51,510 bases of DNA from Balneolales bacterium (GTDB taxonomy: Bacteria; Bacteroidota; Rhodothermia; Balneolales; Natronogracilivirgulaceae), in NCBI GenBank assembly GCA_007132975.1, contig SLNO01000005.1:1-51510 (forward strand), in the 5' to 3' direction. Shown one piece after another: positions 25,310-34,372 of this stretch. Position 1 is the first letter of the stretch; every line of letters starts with the position of its first letter. The position numbers and the translations under genes were made by a program. Under the pieces are notes generated by a model. The model had not been told where the DNA came from and did no database searches. It saw only the letters and a list, made by a program, of their open reading frames with translations.

Positions 25310-27589
25310 ATGTTATTTTTTCCAACAGCCTTCTTTACAGCTCGATCAATCAGTTTGCGGGTTGCCATTGCGTGCATCCTTGTTTTAATGCTGGCCGGAT
25401 CCGGTTTAGCGCAAGAGGTACAGCTGCGTGGCATCATAACCGATGCCGGTGACGGTCAACCGGTGGAAGGTGCCAATGTGGTGCTTTTTGACGGTGACGG
25501 CGAATTCTACCGAGGTTCCGCAACCGACAGAAACGGTCTCTTTCGCATTGGAAGGATTCAGCCCGGCTTCTACACCATCCGGATAAGTTACGTCGGTTTT
25601 ATCACCGTTGAGGAGGAACTGGAGATCACAGATGAACCCTCGCAGATCTTCAATTCCAGGATCTCGGAAGACAGTGAAATGCTGGATGAAGTTGTGATTA
25701 CCGTCCGAAGCCAGGCGGCGCGCATGTCGGCCGGCCATCAGCGTGTGTCACCGGTGGACCTTCAGCGTGTGGTCACACCCGCCGCCGGAGGCGACATGGC
25801 CAGCTACCTTCAGGCGCTTCCCGGGGTGGTGGCGGCCGGCGACCGTGGCGGGCAGTTGTTCGTACGCGGCGGAACCCCATCAGAGAACCTTGCCCTGGTC
25901 GACGGTCTGACCATCTACCAGCCATTCCACATCATCGGCTTTTTCTCCGCTTTCCCGGAGGAGCTGCTCGCCAGCGCCGATTTTTATGCCGGAGGATTTG
26001 AAACACGCTACTCTGGCAGGGTTTCATCGGTCCTGGATGTGCGCATGCGCGACGGCAACTTCCACAATACGACCGGCTCCGGGGCCATCAGCCCTTTCCT
26101 GACCGAAGTGCTTGTAGAGGGACCTCTTCAGGAAGGCCATTCCTCGTGGATCGGCAGCTATCGGCGCTCCCAGATTGAGCATACCAGCCCGCTGTTTCTG
26201 GGAGATGAGCAGCCGGTCCATTTCGAAAGCCAGTTCCTTAAGGTAACCCAACTCAGCAACGACGGCACCCGATGCTCGGCCATGGGCATGCATACTTACG
26301 ACCGCGGCAGGCTGGACTCCGAGTTCGGCAACAACTTCTGGTGGCGCAATGTGGTGATCGGTGGCGGATGCACCCACATCACCAGCGATCCCGACCTTTT
26401 TGTGGACTTCAATTCCGGAATTTCGCACCTCTCCAACGGCATGGGCGGTTCACGCGAAACCAACCTCTCCTCCTCCATTACCAAGCTCAGCACCGATCTG
26501 AACGTCAGCCAGTTTGTCAACGACATTGAGCTTCGCTACGGTATCAACTTCCACATGAAGTGGCTCAATTATGACATTGACGAGATATTCAGGTTGCCAA
26601 CCGAAGCCCTTGACGTCCTGCTCGGGCTTCGCGGATACATTGAAACGGCCATCCCCATGGGCAACGCCACCTGGCGTCCCGGAACGGCCTTCACCTATTA
26701 CACCGACCTGTTCGGCCTGTCAGCCGAACCCCGCATACGCTTTACCTGGCAGCCATACGGCAGCGATTATCAGGAATTCAATGCCGCCGTCGGCTACTAC
26801 AGCCAGAGTATCACAGGAATAACCGACCTGCGTGATGTCGGTTCGGCATTTCTTGCATGGATGCCCGTTCCGGAAGGCAGGCAGATGCGCTCCCTTCACT
26901 ATCTGGTTGGATGGCAGCAGCGCCTCGCACATGGTCTGCAATTCTCCGTCGAGGGGTACCACAAACAGCTGACCAACCTGCCGGTCACCGTCTGGAGCAC
27001 GATCGCCGAATTCACCACGGACCTGGCCCTGGCCGATGGAAATATCTACGGTGCCGATGTCCGCCTTGAATTTGGAACACGCCGGTTCTACTCATTCATC
27101 GGATACGGCTACTCGTGGATCGAGTACGAATCAGCGCAAAAAAGCTTCTCCGAATGGTTCGGGCAGCCCATCCAGCGATATAATCCGGCGCACGACCGGC
27201 GGCATCAGGTCAATGCCATGGTCATCCTGGACGTCTCCGATTACACTTTTTCGGTTGGCTGGCAGATGGGCACCGGTCTCCCCTTCACGCGCCAGATGGG
27301 ATTCGACAGCATGTTGCGTTTCGATCGGGGTCTGCCAAACGTCCGGGCCAGCTACGGCACCCCAAGGGTGATACTTGACCAGCCCTTTTCCGGGCGAACC
27401 CCTGTCTTCCACAGAATGGATGTCTCGGTCAACCGTACCCTGCATGTTGGAACCACGCGAATGGAGATGCAGCTCGGCGTCATCAACTCCTACAACCGCA
27501 CCAACCTTTTTTACTACGATGTGTTTACCCAGAGGCGCATCGATCAGCTTCCGTTTGCACCCTACGGATCATTTAAAATCGTATTGTAG
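25310..27589 (+). CDS. TonB-dependent receptor with carboxypeptidase-like N-domain
   Basis: A 759-residue outer-membrane receptor energised by TonB. After a signal peptide (VAIACILVLMLAGSGLAQ) comes a carboxypeptidase-regulatory-like domain (VQLRGIITDAGDGQPVEGANV), a plug with GDRGGQLFVRGGTPSENLALVDG and ETRYSGRVSSVLDVRMRDG, and a shortish beta barrel ending in SFKIVL. The barrel is smaller than that of SusC proteins, and the SusC LYG-signature is missing. A lipoprotein gene begins two bases after its stop, the usual pairing of this receptor group with DUF4249-type lipoproteins. No substrate can be assigned. Confidence 0.9.
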   Translation: MLFFPTAFFTARSISLRVAIACILVLMLAGSGLAQEVQLRGIITDAGDGQPVEGANVVLFDGDGEFYRGSATDRNGLFRIGRIQPGFYTIRISYVGFITVEEELEITDEPSQIFNSRISEDSEMLDEVVITVRSQAARMSAGHQRVSPVDLQRVVTPAAGGDMASYLQALPGVVAAGDRGGQLFVRGGTPSENLALVDGLTIYQPFHIIGFFSAFPEELLASADFYAGGFETRYSGRVSSVLDVRMRDGNFHNTTGSGAISPFLTEVLVEGPLQEGHSSWIGSYRRSQIEHTSPLFLGDEQPVHFESQFLKVTQLSNDGTRCSAMGMHTYDRGRLDSEFGNNFWWRNVVIGGGCTHITSDPDLFVDFNSGISHLSNGMGGSRETNLSSSITKLSTDLNVSQFVNDIELRYGINFHMKWLNYDIDEIFRLPTEALDVLLGLRGYIETAIPMGNATWRPGTAFTYYTDLFGLSAEPRIRFTWQPYGSDYQEFNAAVGYYSQSITGITDLRDVGSAFLAWMPVPEGRQMRSLHYLVGWQQRLAHGLQFSVEGYHKQLTNLPVTVWSTIAEFTTDLALADGNIYGADVRLEFGTRRFYSFIGYGYSWIEYESAQKSFSEWFGQPIQRYNPAHDRRHQVNAMVILDVSDYTFSVGWQMGTGLPFTRQMGFDSMLRFDRGLPNVRASYGTPRVILDQPFSGRTPVFHRMDVSVNRTLHVGTTRMEMQLGVINSYNRTNLFYYDVFTQRRIDQLPFAPYGSFKIVL

Positions 27590-27590
27590 C

Positions 27591-28433
27591 ATGAACTCTG
27601 CACAACAGCTTACGTCCTCTGTCCGGCTGATTGGCGGACTGCTCGCGGCCACGCTTTTCCTGTCCGGTTGCGATGAAACCCTCAATCCGTTCAAGGAGAA
27701 TGACCAGTATATCTTTTCAATGTCCGGATATCTGGACACATCCCTGGATGAGCAGTGGCTGCGCGTTGTCAGCCTCCAGGAGGAGATTGACCGCAACGGC
27801 GGCGGGTTGAATACCAGCGTTACTCTTGAAAAGCTGGAAACTGGCGAGGTTTTCAGTTTCCGTGACTCCCTCTTCCGCTATTCCGAAACCATTTATGCTT
27901 ACAACTTCCGCTCCGAATTGCAGGTGCAGCCGGCCAGCACCTACCTGCTTACCGCTACCCGGGGCGACGGGGCACAAAGCCGTGTCGTCGTCGATATTCC
28001 GCCTGAATTTATCGACCCTACTTTTGTGCCGGCTGACCGTCCATGGCAACCCGATATGCTGCTCATAAATGGTGTTGAAAACCTTGCTGATGTCCAAGCC
28101 CGTTTCAAAGTAACCTACAAACTGGCGGAATATTCCCAACCTTATCATGTGTCGCTGATCGGTGACGCATTCCGTGTAGATGAGAACACTCATGGCGTTT
28201 ATATTGACAGGGAAACGATCGCCAATGCCACTTTAGGTCTCGAAGAGATTGAAATTACAAACTGCGAGCTGTATGTCGCATCTGCTGGCACAGACTGGGT
28301 GGATTTTTCCAATGTAGACCCGGAACTGCTCATGCTCCCCGACGGTATCACAAATGTGGAGTCCGGAACAGGGTATGTCATTGGGGTAAGCAGCCGTGCC
28401 ATTCCCTATGACAATTTTGCCTGCGAGGATTGA
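27591..28433 (+). CDS. DUF4249-like outer-membrane lipoprotein, partner of the TonB receptor
   Basis: A 280-residue lipoprotein with lipobox LSGC near residue 26, followed by DETLNPFKEN. The DETLNPF after the Cys, an early beta domain with VSLQEEID (the V-x-L strands of DUF4249) and its place directly behind a TonB receptor are the reasons for the family call; similarity is moderate. The start is ATG 27591, one base after the receptor stop at 27589; the longer frame from 27375 would overlap the receptor gene without a signal peptide. A CED at the very end suggests a late disulfide with NCELY, which is inference. The repeat locus 28571-28776 follows. Confidence 0.75.
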   Translation: MNSAQQLTSSVRLIGGLLAATLFLSGCDETLNPFKENDQYIFSMSGYLDTSLDEQWLRVVSLQEEIDRNGGGLNTSVTLEKLETGEVFSFRDSLFRYSETIYAYNFRSELQVQPASTYLLTATRGDGAQSRVVVDIPPEFIDPTFVPADRPWQPDMLLINGVENLADVQARFKVTYKLAEYSQPYHVSLIGDAFRVDENTHGVYIDRETIANATLGLEEIEITNCELYVASAGTDWVDFSNVDPELLMLPDGITNVESGTGYVIGVSSRAIPYDNFACED

Positions 28434-28769
28434 CAAGGGTTTCCTCCCTCCGACATGTCATTACTTTTCAATTAGTTGGAAACAATTTGTTCGATGTATC
28501 GTATGACATCCATGTCCATCCTCAAAACGGGCATGGACTTGAACAGATACTTCCACAACCGTCAATTGAAATGAAATGTCCATTACCGTTGTGCTTTCAA
28601 ACAGGGGCATGATTTTAATCGCCATGGACATTCTATCTGACGATATGAATCAATAAAAATTTAAACAGATGAAACGAACATGGCAGCCTCTGGTTGACAC
28701 ACAGGGAGATGATCAAATCCTGCCATGTGAGTTCATTCTGTCCTTATGAATCTTAATTGATTTAAACAG
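28434..28769. other. Repeat-bearing spacer between lipoprotein and SRPBCC genes
   Basis: A 336-bp non-coding stretch. The right half is the dispersed repeat described separately. In the left half, 28514-28538 holds an inverted repeat GTCCAT-N13-ATGGAC, and the motif ATGTCCAT/ATGGACAT recurs four times between 28510 and 28630. These may be a decayed further monomer. No terminator with a T run was found after 28433. Confidence 0.55.
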
Positions 28770-28776
28770 ATGAAAT
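28571..28776 (+). repeat. Dispersed ~100-bp repeat, tandem pair (locus 3), ending at the SRPBCC start codon
   Basis: Two monomers head to tail: ATG 28571 to ATG 28669 (98 bp) and ATG 28669 to ATG 28770 (101 bp). The second is nearly identical to the proximal monomer of locus 1 in inverted orientation (113/117). The first resembles the locus 2 monomer, sharing CCATGGACATTCTATCTGAC. Each ends in TTTAAACAG ATGAAA. ATG 28770 is the start codon of the SRPBCC gene. A 26-codon frame (28669-28749) lies in the second monomer and is also intact at 7929-8009. Confidence 0.85.
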
Positions 28777-29219
28777 CGCTCGCAACAGAAATAGTCATTA
28801 ACGCTCCCCGTGAACGGGTATGGGGCATATTAACCGACTTTGATAACCATAACAATTGGAATCCGTTCATCAGATCCTTCCAGGGTGTGATCCGTGAAGG
28901 GGCAAGGTTCAATGTCACGTTGCAGCCGCCTGGATCCAAACCCATGACCTTCCGTCCAAAGTGCCTGGTACTCAAAGAAAACGAGGAGTTCCGGTGGCTG
29001 GGCCATCTCGGGTTTAGAGGACTCTTCGACGGCGAGCACATTTTTGAGCTCATGGATCTGGGCAACGACAAAACCAGATTGGTCCACAGGGAAAATTTCC
29101 GGGGGATGCTGGTCCCGCTTATTTGGAAAAGTCTTGAGCCCGGTACAAGAGAGGGGTTCATGGCCATGAACAGTTCCTTGAAAGAAATGGCCGAACAAAC
29201 TGAAAGTGCAGGCGTGTAG
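28770..29219 (+). CDS. SRPBCC-family (polyketide cyclase/START-like) protein
   Basis: A 149-residue single-domain protein of the SRPBCC fold, a helix-grip cavity that binds hydrophobic ligands. It opens with the family pattern TEIVINAPRERVWGILTDF, followed by NWNPFIRSF, then strands with FRPKCLVL and RLVHRENFRG and a long C-terminal helix from about residue 120. No catalytic residues can be claimed; most such small bacterial members are uncharacterised. The ATG and the AAACAG before it belong to the dispersed repeat. The gene seems to stand alone; after it come about 230 bp of unassigned sequence and then the tRNA terminator. Confidence 0.85.
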   Translation: MKSLATEIVINAPRERVWGILTDFDNHNNWNPFIRSFQGVIREGARFNVTLQPPGSKPMTFRPKCLVLKENEEFRWLGHLGFRGLFDGEHIFELMDLGNDKTRLVHRENFRGMLVPLIWKSLEPGTREGFMAMNSSLKEMAEQTESAGV

Positions 29220-29245
29220 CTTTCACACGGATTACGCCGGGGTCT

Positions 29246-29281
29246 TGTTGGTCAGCAGCACTCGTGTTGGTCAGCAGCACT
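29246..29281. repeat. Short tandem duplication
   Basis: TGTTGGTCAGCAGCACT occurs twice, at 29246-29262 and 29265-29281, with a period of 19 bp. It lies just past the SRPBCC stop. No function is evident; probably a slippage duplication. Confidence 0.8.
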
Positions 29282-29451
29282 TATGTACAAAACCGGCAGT
29301 GACAGCTGGCTGTTCATCAGCATACTCCCATATGAGATTTTTTCAGGGCTGTATCTGCTGCCATTTCAATCATTGCGAGCACTTCACGCAAGCCGTCTTT
29401 CCAATGTGATGTTGACAGCGGATAGAACAATGTGCGAAAAATGTTTGTACC

Positions 29452-29492
29452 AAAATAAAAAAAGGCTTGCAACCTAACGGATTACAAGCCTT
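29452..29492 (-). terminator. Intrinsic terminator of the initiator tRNA
   Basis: Four bases past the tRNA 3' end on minus, AAGGCTTG and CAAGCCTT pair exactly (8 bp) around a 15-base loop, followed by a run of T residues broken by one A. It fits a single-tRNA transcript. Confidence 0.85.
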
Positions 29493-29496
29493 ATAG

Positions 29497-29569
<73 letters not shown>

Positions 29570-29581
29570 GTGTCAAGATTA

Positions 29582-29613
29582 TAAAGGTACGGAATTTTTT
29601 TTCCAGTGTCAAA
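29582..29613 (-). promoter_or_regulatory. Promoter of initiator tRNA
   Basis: On minus, TTTG (29613-29610), exactly 20 bp, then TACCTTTA (29589-29582), seven of eight matches to the Bacteroidota -7 box. Transcription would begin only a few bases before the mature 5' end at 29569. Confidence 0.65.
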
Positions 29614-29664
29614 CATTTTAAACGCAGGTTTTCGCTAAAAACTCAAAAAGAAAACAGCCAATTC

Positions 29665-29695
29665 TTGGTACTGAGCGCGGTTTTTGGTAGATTTG
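29665..29695 (+). promoter_or_regulatory. Promoter of lysine aminotransferase gene
   Basis: TTG (29665-29667), a 20-bp spacer and TAGATTTG (29688-29695), a perfect match to the Bacteroidota -7 consensus TAnnTTTG. The predicted leader is about 40 bases to ATG 29744. It stands back to back with the tRNA promoter, 51 bp away. Confidence 0.65.
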
Positions 29696-29743
29696 GCCTA
29701 TCAAATCCATTTTGCAAGTCCGCACCACTAAATCATTGGTTTC

Positions 29744-31072
29744 ATGACTCCCAAAACCCTCATTGCGCCTGACAGTGTGCATTCCACCCTCGGCAAACAC
29801 ATTCTTGCCGACGGATTCGATATGGTACTGGACCTTAAAGAAAGCCAGGGACCCTACCTCCACGACGCCAAATCAGGCCGCAGCTATCTCGATTTCTTCA
29901 CTTACTTTGCCTCCAACCCGCTCGGTATGAACCACCCGAAAATGGCAGGCAATCCAGAGTTCCGTGAGAAAATCGGTTTCGTGGCCATGCACAACCCATC
30001 CAACTCCGATGTGTATACCGCGGAAATGGCCGAGTTTATGGAAACCTTCTCCAGAGTGGGTATTCCTGATTACATGCCACACGCCTTTTTCGTCGCTGGT
30101 GGTGCCCTGGCCGTTGAAAATGCCATGAAAGTCGCTTTCGACTGGAAAGTGCAGAAAAATTTCCAGAAGGGATACCGCGTCGAAAAAGGTCACAAGGTGC
30201 TGCACTTTGAACAGGCCTTTCACGGCCGTACGGGCTATACCATGTCGCTGACCAATACCGAGCCCAACAAAGTGGCCCTTTTCCCTAAATTCGACTGGCC
30301 GCGCGTGGTGAACCCGAAAATGCATTTCCCCATGGACGAGAAAAACACCGAAAAGGTGATCGCCATGGAGAAAAAAGCCATAGCGCAGGCCGAAAGGCAT
30401 TTTGAAATGCACAAGGATGACATCGCCGCCATTGTCATCGAGCCCATACAGGGCGAGGGTGGTGACAACCAGTTCCGCCCGGAATTCCACCAGGCGCTTC
30501 GCGATCTGGCCGACAAACACGAGGCCCTGCTCATCCATGACGAGGTGCAGACAGGCGTGGGCCTCACCGGAAAATTCTGGGCCCATGAACACTATGTGAA
30601 ACCCGATATCCTCGCTTTTGGAAAGAAAGCCCAGGTCTGCGGCATCCTTGCAGGCACACGGATCGACGACCTCGAAACCAACGTTTTCCGCGTTTCTTCC
30701 CGGATCAACTCAACATGGGGTGGAAATCTCGTGGATATGGTCCGTTTCTCCCGGTACCTTGAAATCATCGAAGAGGACAGACTTGTGGAGAACGCCACAC
30801 AGACAGGTGCATACCTGCTGGAAAAGATCCACGAACTGACGGATGAATTTGGCTTTATTCACAGCGCCCGCGGCAAAGGCCTGATGTGTGCATTTGATTT
30901 TGCAGACCCAGCCATGCGTCCAAAGTATCTGAAAGCGGCCCACAAAAATGGAATGATGATGTTGCCTTGCGGTACGCACGCCGTGCGGTTCCGTCCGCCT
31001 CTCATCGTCCAGAAAGAACACGTCGACGAAGGCATTGAAATCGCCAGAAAATCCCTCAAGGAAATAGCGTAG
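29744..31072 (+). CDS. lat: L-lysine 6-transaminase
   Basis: A class III aminotransferase that moves the epsilon-amino group of lysine to 2-oxoglutarate, giving allysine (which cyclises to piperideine-6-carboxylate) and glutamate. The 442-residue protein fits the lysine 6-aminotransferase family: HNPSNSDVYTAEMAEFMETF, FVAGGALAVENAMKVAFDWK, FEQAFHGRTGYTMSLTNTEP, and the PLP lysine in AFGKKAQVCGI. HDEVQTGVGLTG carries the Asp that holds the pyridine nitrogen. No aldehyde dehydrogenase, saccharopine or ectoine gene is adjacent, so the fate of the product is not shown. It is a single-gene unit with a strong promoter candidate. Confidence 0.9.
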   Translation: MTPKTLIAPDSVHSTLGKHILADGFDMVLDLKESQGPYLHDAKSGRSYLDFFTYFASNPLGMNHPKMAGNPEFREKIGFVAMHNPSNSDVYTAEMAEFMETFSRVGIPDYMPHAFFVAGGALAVENAMKVAFDWKVQKNFQKGYRVEKGHKVLHFEQAFHGRTGYTMSLTNTEPNKVALFPKFDWPRVVNPKMHFPMDEKNTEKVIAMEKKAIAQAERHFEMHKDDIAAIVIEPIQGEGGDNQFRPEFHQALRDLADKHEALLIHDEVQTGVGLTGKFWAHEHYVKPDILAFGKKAQVCGILAGTRIDDLETNVFRVSSRINSTWGGNLVDMVRFSRYLEIIEEDRLVENATQTGAYLLEKIHELTDEFGFIHSARGKGLMCAFDFADPAMRPKYLKAAHKNGMMMLPCGTHAVRFRPPLIVQKEHVDEGIEIARKSLKEIA

Positions 31073-31104
31073 CCGCCTTCAGGTCTCAGGTCAGAAAATG
31101 TACA

Positions 31105-31824
31105 CTACACCAGCTGGTGCGAATCCGGCTGGATGACCATCTCGTTCAGCACGTTTGGAGCCGGCTGACTGACTGCATAGTACACCGCTTTGGCCACCTC
31201 CTCAGCTGACAGCATCTTGTCGGCCTGTACCTTCATGTCCACGTCCGGGTTTTCCCAGAAGTCCGTGGCCACCCCGCCAAGGTAAAGCAGCGTGTAGCCG
31301 ATGTTCTGGCGACGCGTCTCTTCCACCAGTGCTTTGGTGAACCCTGTAACGGCAAATTTGGAAGCCGAGTAGATTGAGGAGTTGCGCATTACGTGCTTGC
31401 CCAGGATACCCGGAAACATGACCACCTTTCCGGATTTCTTCGCTATCATATGACGCAGAACGGCCTGGGTGACCACCACTGTGCCGAAAGTGTTCACTTC
31501 CAGCACTTTTCTGGCCTTCTCCGGATCCACATCCATGATTCCCTGGATCATACCGGTGCCAAATGCGTTCACGAGCACGTCAATCTGCCCTAGTTCTTTT
31601 GCCACCGTGTCGGTCATTTTGTAAACTGAGGATACATCGGTCACGTCCAGATCTACGGCCCACGCCTCTCCTCCCGATTCGTTAATCTCTCTCGCAATGG
31701 CATCGGCCTTCTCGCGGTTGCGCGCCGCAAGTACGATTTTGGCTCCCGCCCTGGCAAGAAGCCGAGCCGTGGCCGATCCGATTCCACCGGTCCCGCCGGC
31801 AATCAAAACTACTTTGTCTTCCAT
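31105..31824 (-). CDS. SDR-family oxidoreductase
   Basis: A short-chain dehydrogenase/reductase of 239 residues, a Rossmann-fold NAD(P)H enzyme. The cofactor loop is IAGGTGGIGSATA (residues 8-20), VLVNAFGTGM replaces the more usual NNAG, and the catalytic Tyr and Lys are in SIYSASKFAVTGF, with the Ser shortly before it. ARNREKA after the second strand favours NADPH. It converges with lat across 32 bp and precedes purL in the transcription direction by nothing obvious, lying downstream of it with a 189-bp gap. Substrate unknown. Confidence 0.9.
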   Translation of the reverse strand: MEDKVVLIAGGTGGIGSATARLLARAGAKIVLAARNREKADAIAREINESGGEAWAVDLDVTDVSSVYKMTDTVAKELGQIDVLVNAFGTGMIQGIMDVDPEKARKVLEVNTFGTVVVTQAVLRHMIAKKSGKVVMFPGILGKHVMRNSSIYSASKFAVTGFTKALVEETRRQNIGYTLLYLGGVATDFWENPDVDMKVQADKMLSAEEVAKAVYYAVSQPAPNVLNEMVIQPDSHQLV

Positions 31825-32013
31825 GATACTGGTCGTTTGTGGATTAGGGTTTGCTTACCCCGCCCCGAACACGAACCAGGCCATTGCGGTTCCCGGCCGA
31901 CTGTTGGTACGACCCTCTGGATACCGGCATGGCTGTGTGCCTGTCCGCAAATCCGTGCTCCTGCCGGTTTGCCCTTGCATCTTGCGGCACACCCGATCGA
32001 CCAATACCCTATA

Positions 32014-34263
32014 TCAAACCGTCTGCGTCTGTGACAGCGCCCCGGGCATCACACCCTCGTAGATTTCCCTGAGCGTGTCCACTTGCAGTTCCGCAAATTC
32101 ATCCACAATCAGGTAGCTGCCAGCAACCGAACCAATATGGAACACCGGGATTTCCAGCTCGGAAAGCGCCTGCCGGACCTGCTCAAAATGTTCCGGCGTC
32201 ACGCTCAGGAGGATTCCAGATTGCGCTTCGCTGAACAGCATCTCCGTGATACTCTGTCCCGGCATGTCAAGCGAAACTCGCGCACCCAGACCAGAGAAGA
32301 TGGCTTTCTCCATGAGCGCGACGGCCAGCCCGCCGTCGGACAGGTCGTGAGCTGACGCAACCCAGCCCTTGCGGATGACATCCAGAACGGCCGCCTGCAG
32401 TTTTGCCTCAAATTCCAGGTCCAGGTCCGGCGCGTCACCCGCCGTTATGCCGTGGATGAACGACAGGTACTCGCTGCCGTCAATGCCGATCCGGGGCGCG
32501 CCCACGTAGAGGATCTCGTCCCCTTCGGTTCGGAATCCTGCCCTGGTCGTATCTTTATCGCAGTCGTCGATGAGCCCGAGCATGCCGATCACCGGTGTCG
32601 GGAACACCGCTCCGTGCGGGTTCTCATTGTAAAAACTCACATTGCCACCGGTAACCGGGGTGCTGAACACCTCGCAAGCATCCCCCATGCCGCCCACGGC
32701 TTCCTTGAAGGTCCAGTAGACTTCCGGCTTGTACGGGTTGCCGAAGTTGAGGCAGTTGGTGATGGCCATCGGTTTGGCACCGGTGCAGACCACGTTGCGT
32801 GCCGCCTCGGCCACGGCAATCTGTCCGCCTTTGCGCGGGTTCAGGTAGACATACCGTCCATTGCAGTCGGTAGCCACCGCCAGCGCCTTGTTCGTGCCTT
32901 TGATGCGCACCACTCCGGCATCGGACGGACCCGGCCCCACCACCGTGTTGGTGCGTACCATATGGTCGTACTGCTCATAGACCCATCTTTTGGATGCGAT
33001 ATTGGGCGAGGATAGCAGTTTGACCATGGTGCCTTCGACATCCTCCAGATCGATGTAGGGCGAAAGGTCGGTGGTCCCGGTTTTCTCAAGATACTCGGGC
33101 TTCTGCGTTTCGCGGACATAGACCGGCGCGCCCCCGCCCAGCACCAGCGAATGCGCGGGGATATCCGCCTTCACCTTGCCGTCGCGCAGGTAGGTCACAC
33201 GTCCGGTGTCCACAACCTCGCCAATCACCACGGCATTCAGGTCCCATTTGTCGAAAACATTCATCACCTCCTGCTCCCGGCCCTTTTCGGCCACGATGAG
33301 CATGCGCTCCTGGCTCTCGGAAAGCAGGATCTCGTAGGCGCTCATATCGTCCTCACGCAGCGGCACCTTGTCCAGATCCAGCCGCATGCCGGTACCGCTC
33401 TTGGCGCTCATTTCGGAGCTTGAGCAGCTGATACCCGCCGCCCCCATGTCCTGGATGCCCGCCACGGCGCCGGTCCGGAGCGCCTCCAGGGTCGCCTCCA
33501 GCAGAAGCTTCTCAGTGAACGGATCGCCCACCTGCACGCTGGGTCGCTTCGCCTCGCTGGCCTCGCTGATCTCCTCGGAGGCGAACGTGGCTCCGTGGAT
33601 GCCGTCGCGCCCGGTCGATGCGCCCACGATGATCACCGGGTTGCCCACGCCATCGGCCACCGCCGACGCCGTCTCGCCCACCTTCACAATACCCACGCTC
33701 ATAGCGTTCACCAGCGGGTTGCCCTCGTAGCTCTTGTCGAAGCAGACCTCCCCGCCGACCGTCGGCACCCCGAAGGAGTTGCCGTAATCCGCGATCCCGC
33801 GCACAACCCCATCCACCAGATACCGCACACGCGGCTCGTTCATGGAGCCGAAACGCAGCGAATTCAGGGCCGCGATGGGACGCGCGCCCATGGTGAAAAT
33901 GTCGCGATGGATGCCGCCCACACCGGTTGCCGCACCCTGGTAGGGTTCCACGGCGGAGGGGTGGTTGTGGCTCTCGATCTTGAACGCACAGGCCATGCCG
34001 TCGCCAATATCCACCAGCCCGGCATTCTCCTCGCCGGCCTCCACCAGCAGGGTCGGACCACTGCGCGGCAGGGTCTTGAGCACCGCGATGGAGTTCTTGT
34101 AGGAGCAGTGCTCGCTCCACATGACCGAGTAGACGCCAAGTTCGGTAAATGTGGGTGTGCGGCCCAGATAATCGCAGATTTTGGCGTACTCTTCGTCGGT
34201 GAGGCCGTGTTCGCGGGCCAGTTCAATCGTCACTTCGGGTTCGGAAAAGCGCAATTGGGACAT
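32014..34263 (-). CDS. purL: Phosphoribosylformylglycinamidine synthase subunit PurL
   Basis: Catalyses the fourth step of purine synthesis, turning FGAR into FGAM with ATP and ammonia from glutamine. It is the small (749-residue) PurL, which works with separate PurQ and PurS, neither in this window. Marks: [12 protein letters not shown] near residue 40, [19 protein letters not shown] for nucleotide binding, [15 protein letters not shown], and the second half with [18 protein letters not shown] and [13 protein letters not shown]. The start is ATG 34263 ([12 protein letters not shown]), because the 46 codons before it in the open frame are low-complexity and unlike the family. Confidence 0.96.
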   Translation of the reverse strand: MSQLRFSEPEVTIELAREHGLTDEEYAKICDYLGRTPTFTELGVYSVMWSEHCSYKNSIAVLKTLPRSGPTLLVEAGEENAGLVDIGDGMACAFKIESHNHPSAVEPYQGAATGVGGIHRDIFTMGARPIAALNSLRFGSMNEPRVRYLVDGVVRGIADYGNSFGVPTVGGEVCFDKSYEGNPLVNAMSVGIVKVGETASAVADGVGNPVIIVGASTGRDGIHGATFASEEISEASEAKRPSVQVGDPFTEKLLLEATLEALRTGAVAGIQDMGAAGISCSSSEMSAKSGTGMRLDLDKVPLREDDMSAYEILLSESQERMLIVAEKGREQEVMNVFDKWDLNAVVIGEVVDTGRVTYLRDGKVKADIPAHSLVLGGGAPVYVRETQKPEYLEKTGTTDLSPYIDLEDVEGTMVKLLSSPNIASKRWVYEQYDHMVRTNTVVGPGPSDAGVVRIKGTNKALAVATDCNGRYVYLNPRKGGQIAVAEAARNVVCTGAKPMAITNCLNFGNPYKPEVYWTFKEAVGGMGDACEVFSTPVTGGNVSFYNENPHGAVFPTPVIGMLGLIDDCDKDTTRAGFRTEGDEILYVGAPRIGIDGSEYLSFIHGITAGDAPDLDLEFEAKLQAAVLDVIRKGWVASAHDLSDGGLAVALMEKAIFSGLGARVSLDMPGQSITEMLFSEAQSGILLSVTPEHFEQVRQALSELEIPVFHIGSVAGSYLIVDEFAELQVDTLREIYEGVMPGALSQTQTV

Positions 34264-34372
34264 GATGTGTGGTGTGGTTCGGGTTGGATGTTGGGTGGAT
34301 GGATGATTGGACTCTGCTTGCCGGACAGACTGTTCGGGCTCATTGGTTTCGGCCGGGTGACGGCTGCTTTGT

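Noticed and set aside
27375-27590. Extension of the DUF4249-like gene upstream to 27375
   Set aside because: It would overlap the TonB receptor gene by 215 bases and bury the signal peptide. ATG 27591 gives a proper lipoprotein start.
22378-28776. The dispersed repeats as integron attC sites
   Set aside because: I could not find paired R and L box inverted repeats with GTT-type ends, and there is no integrase or row of small cassettes.
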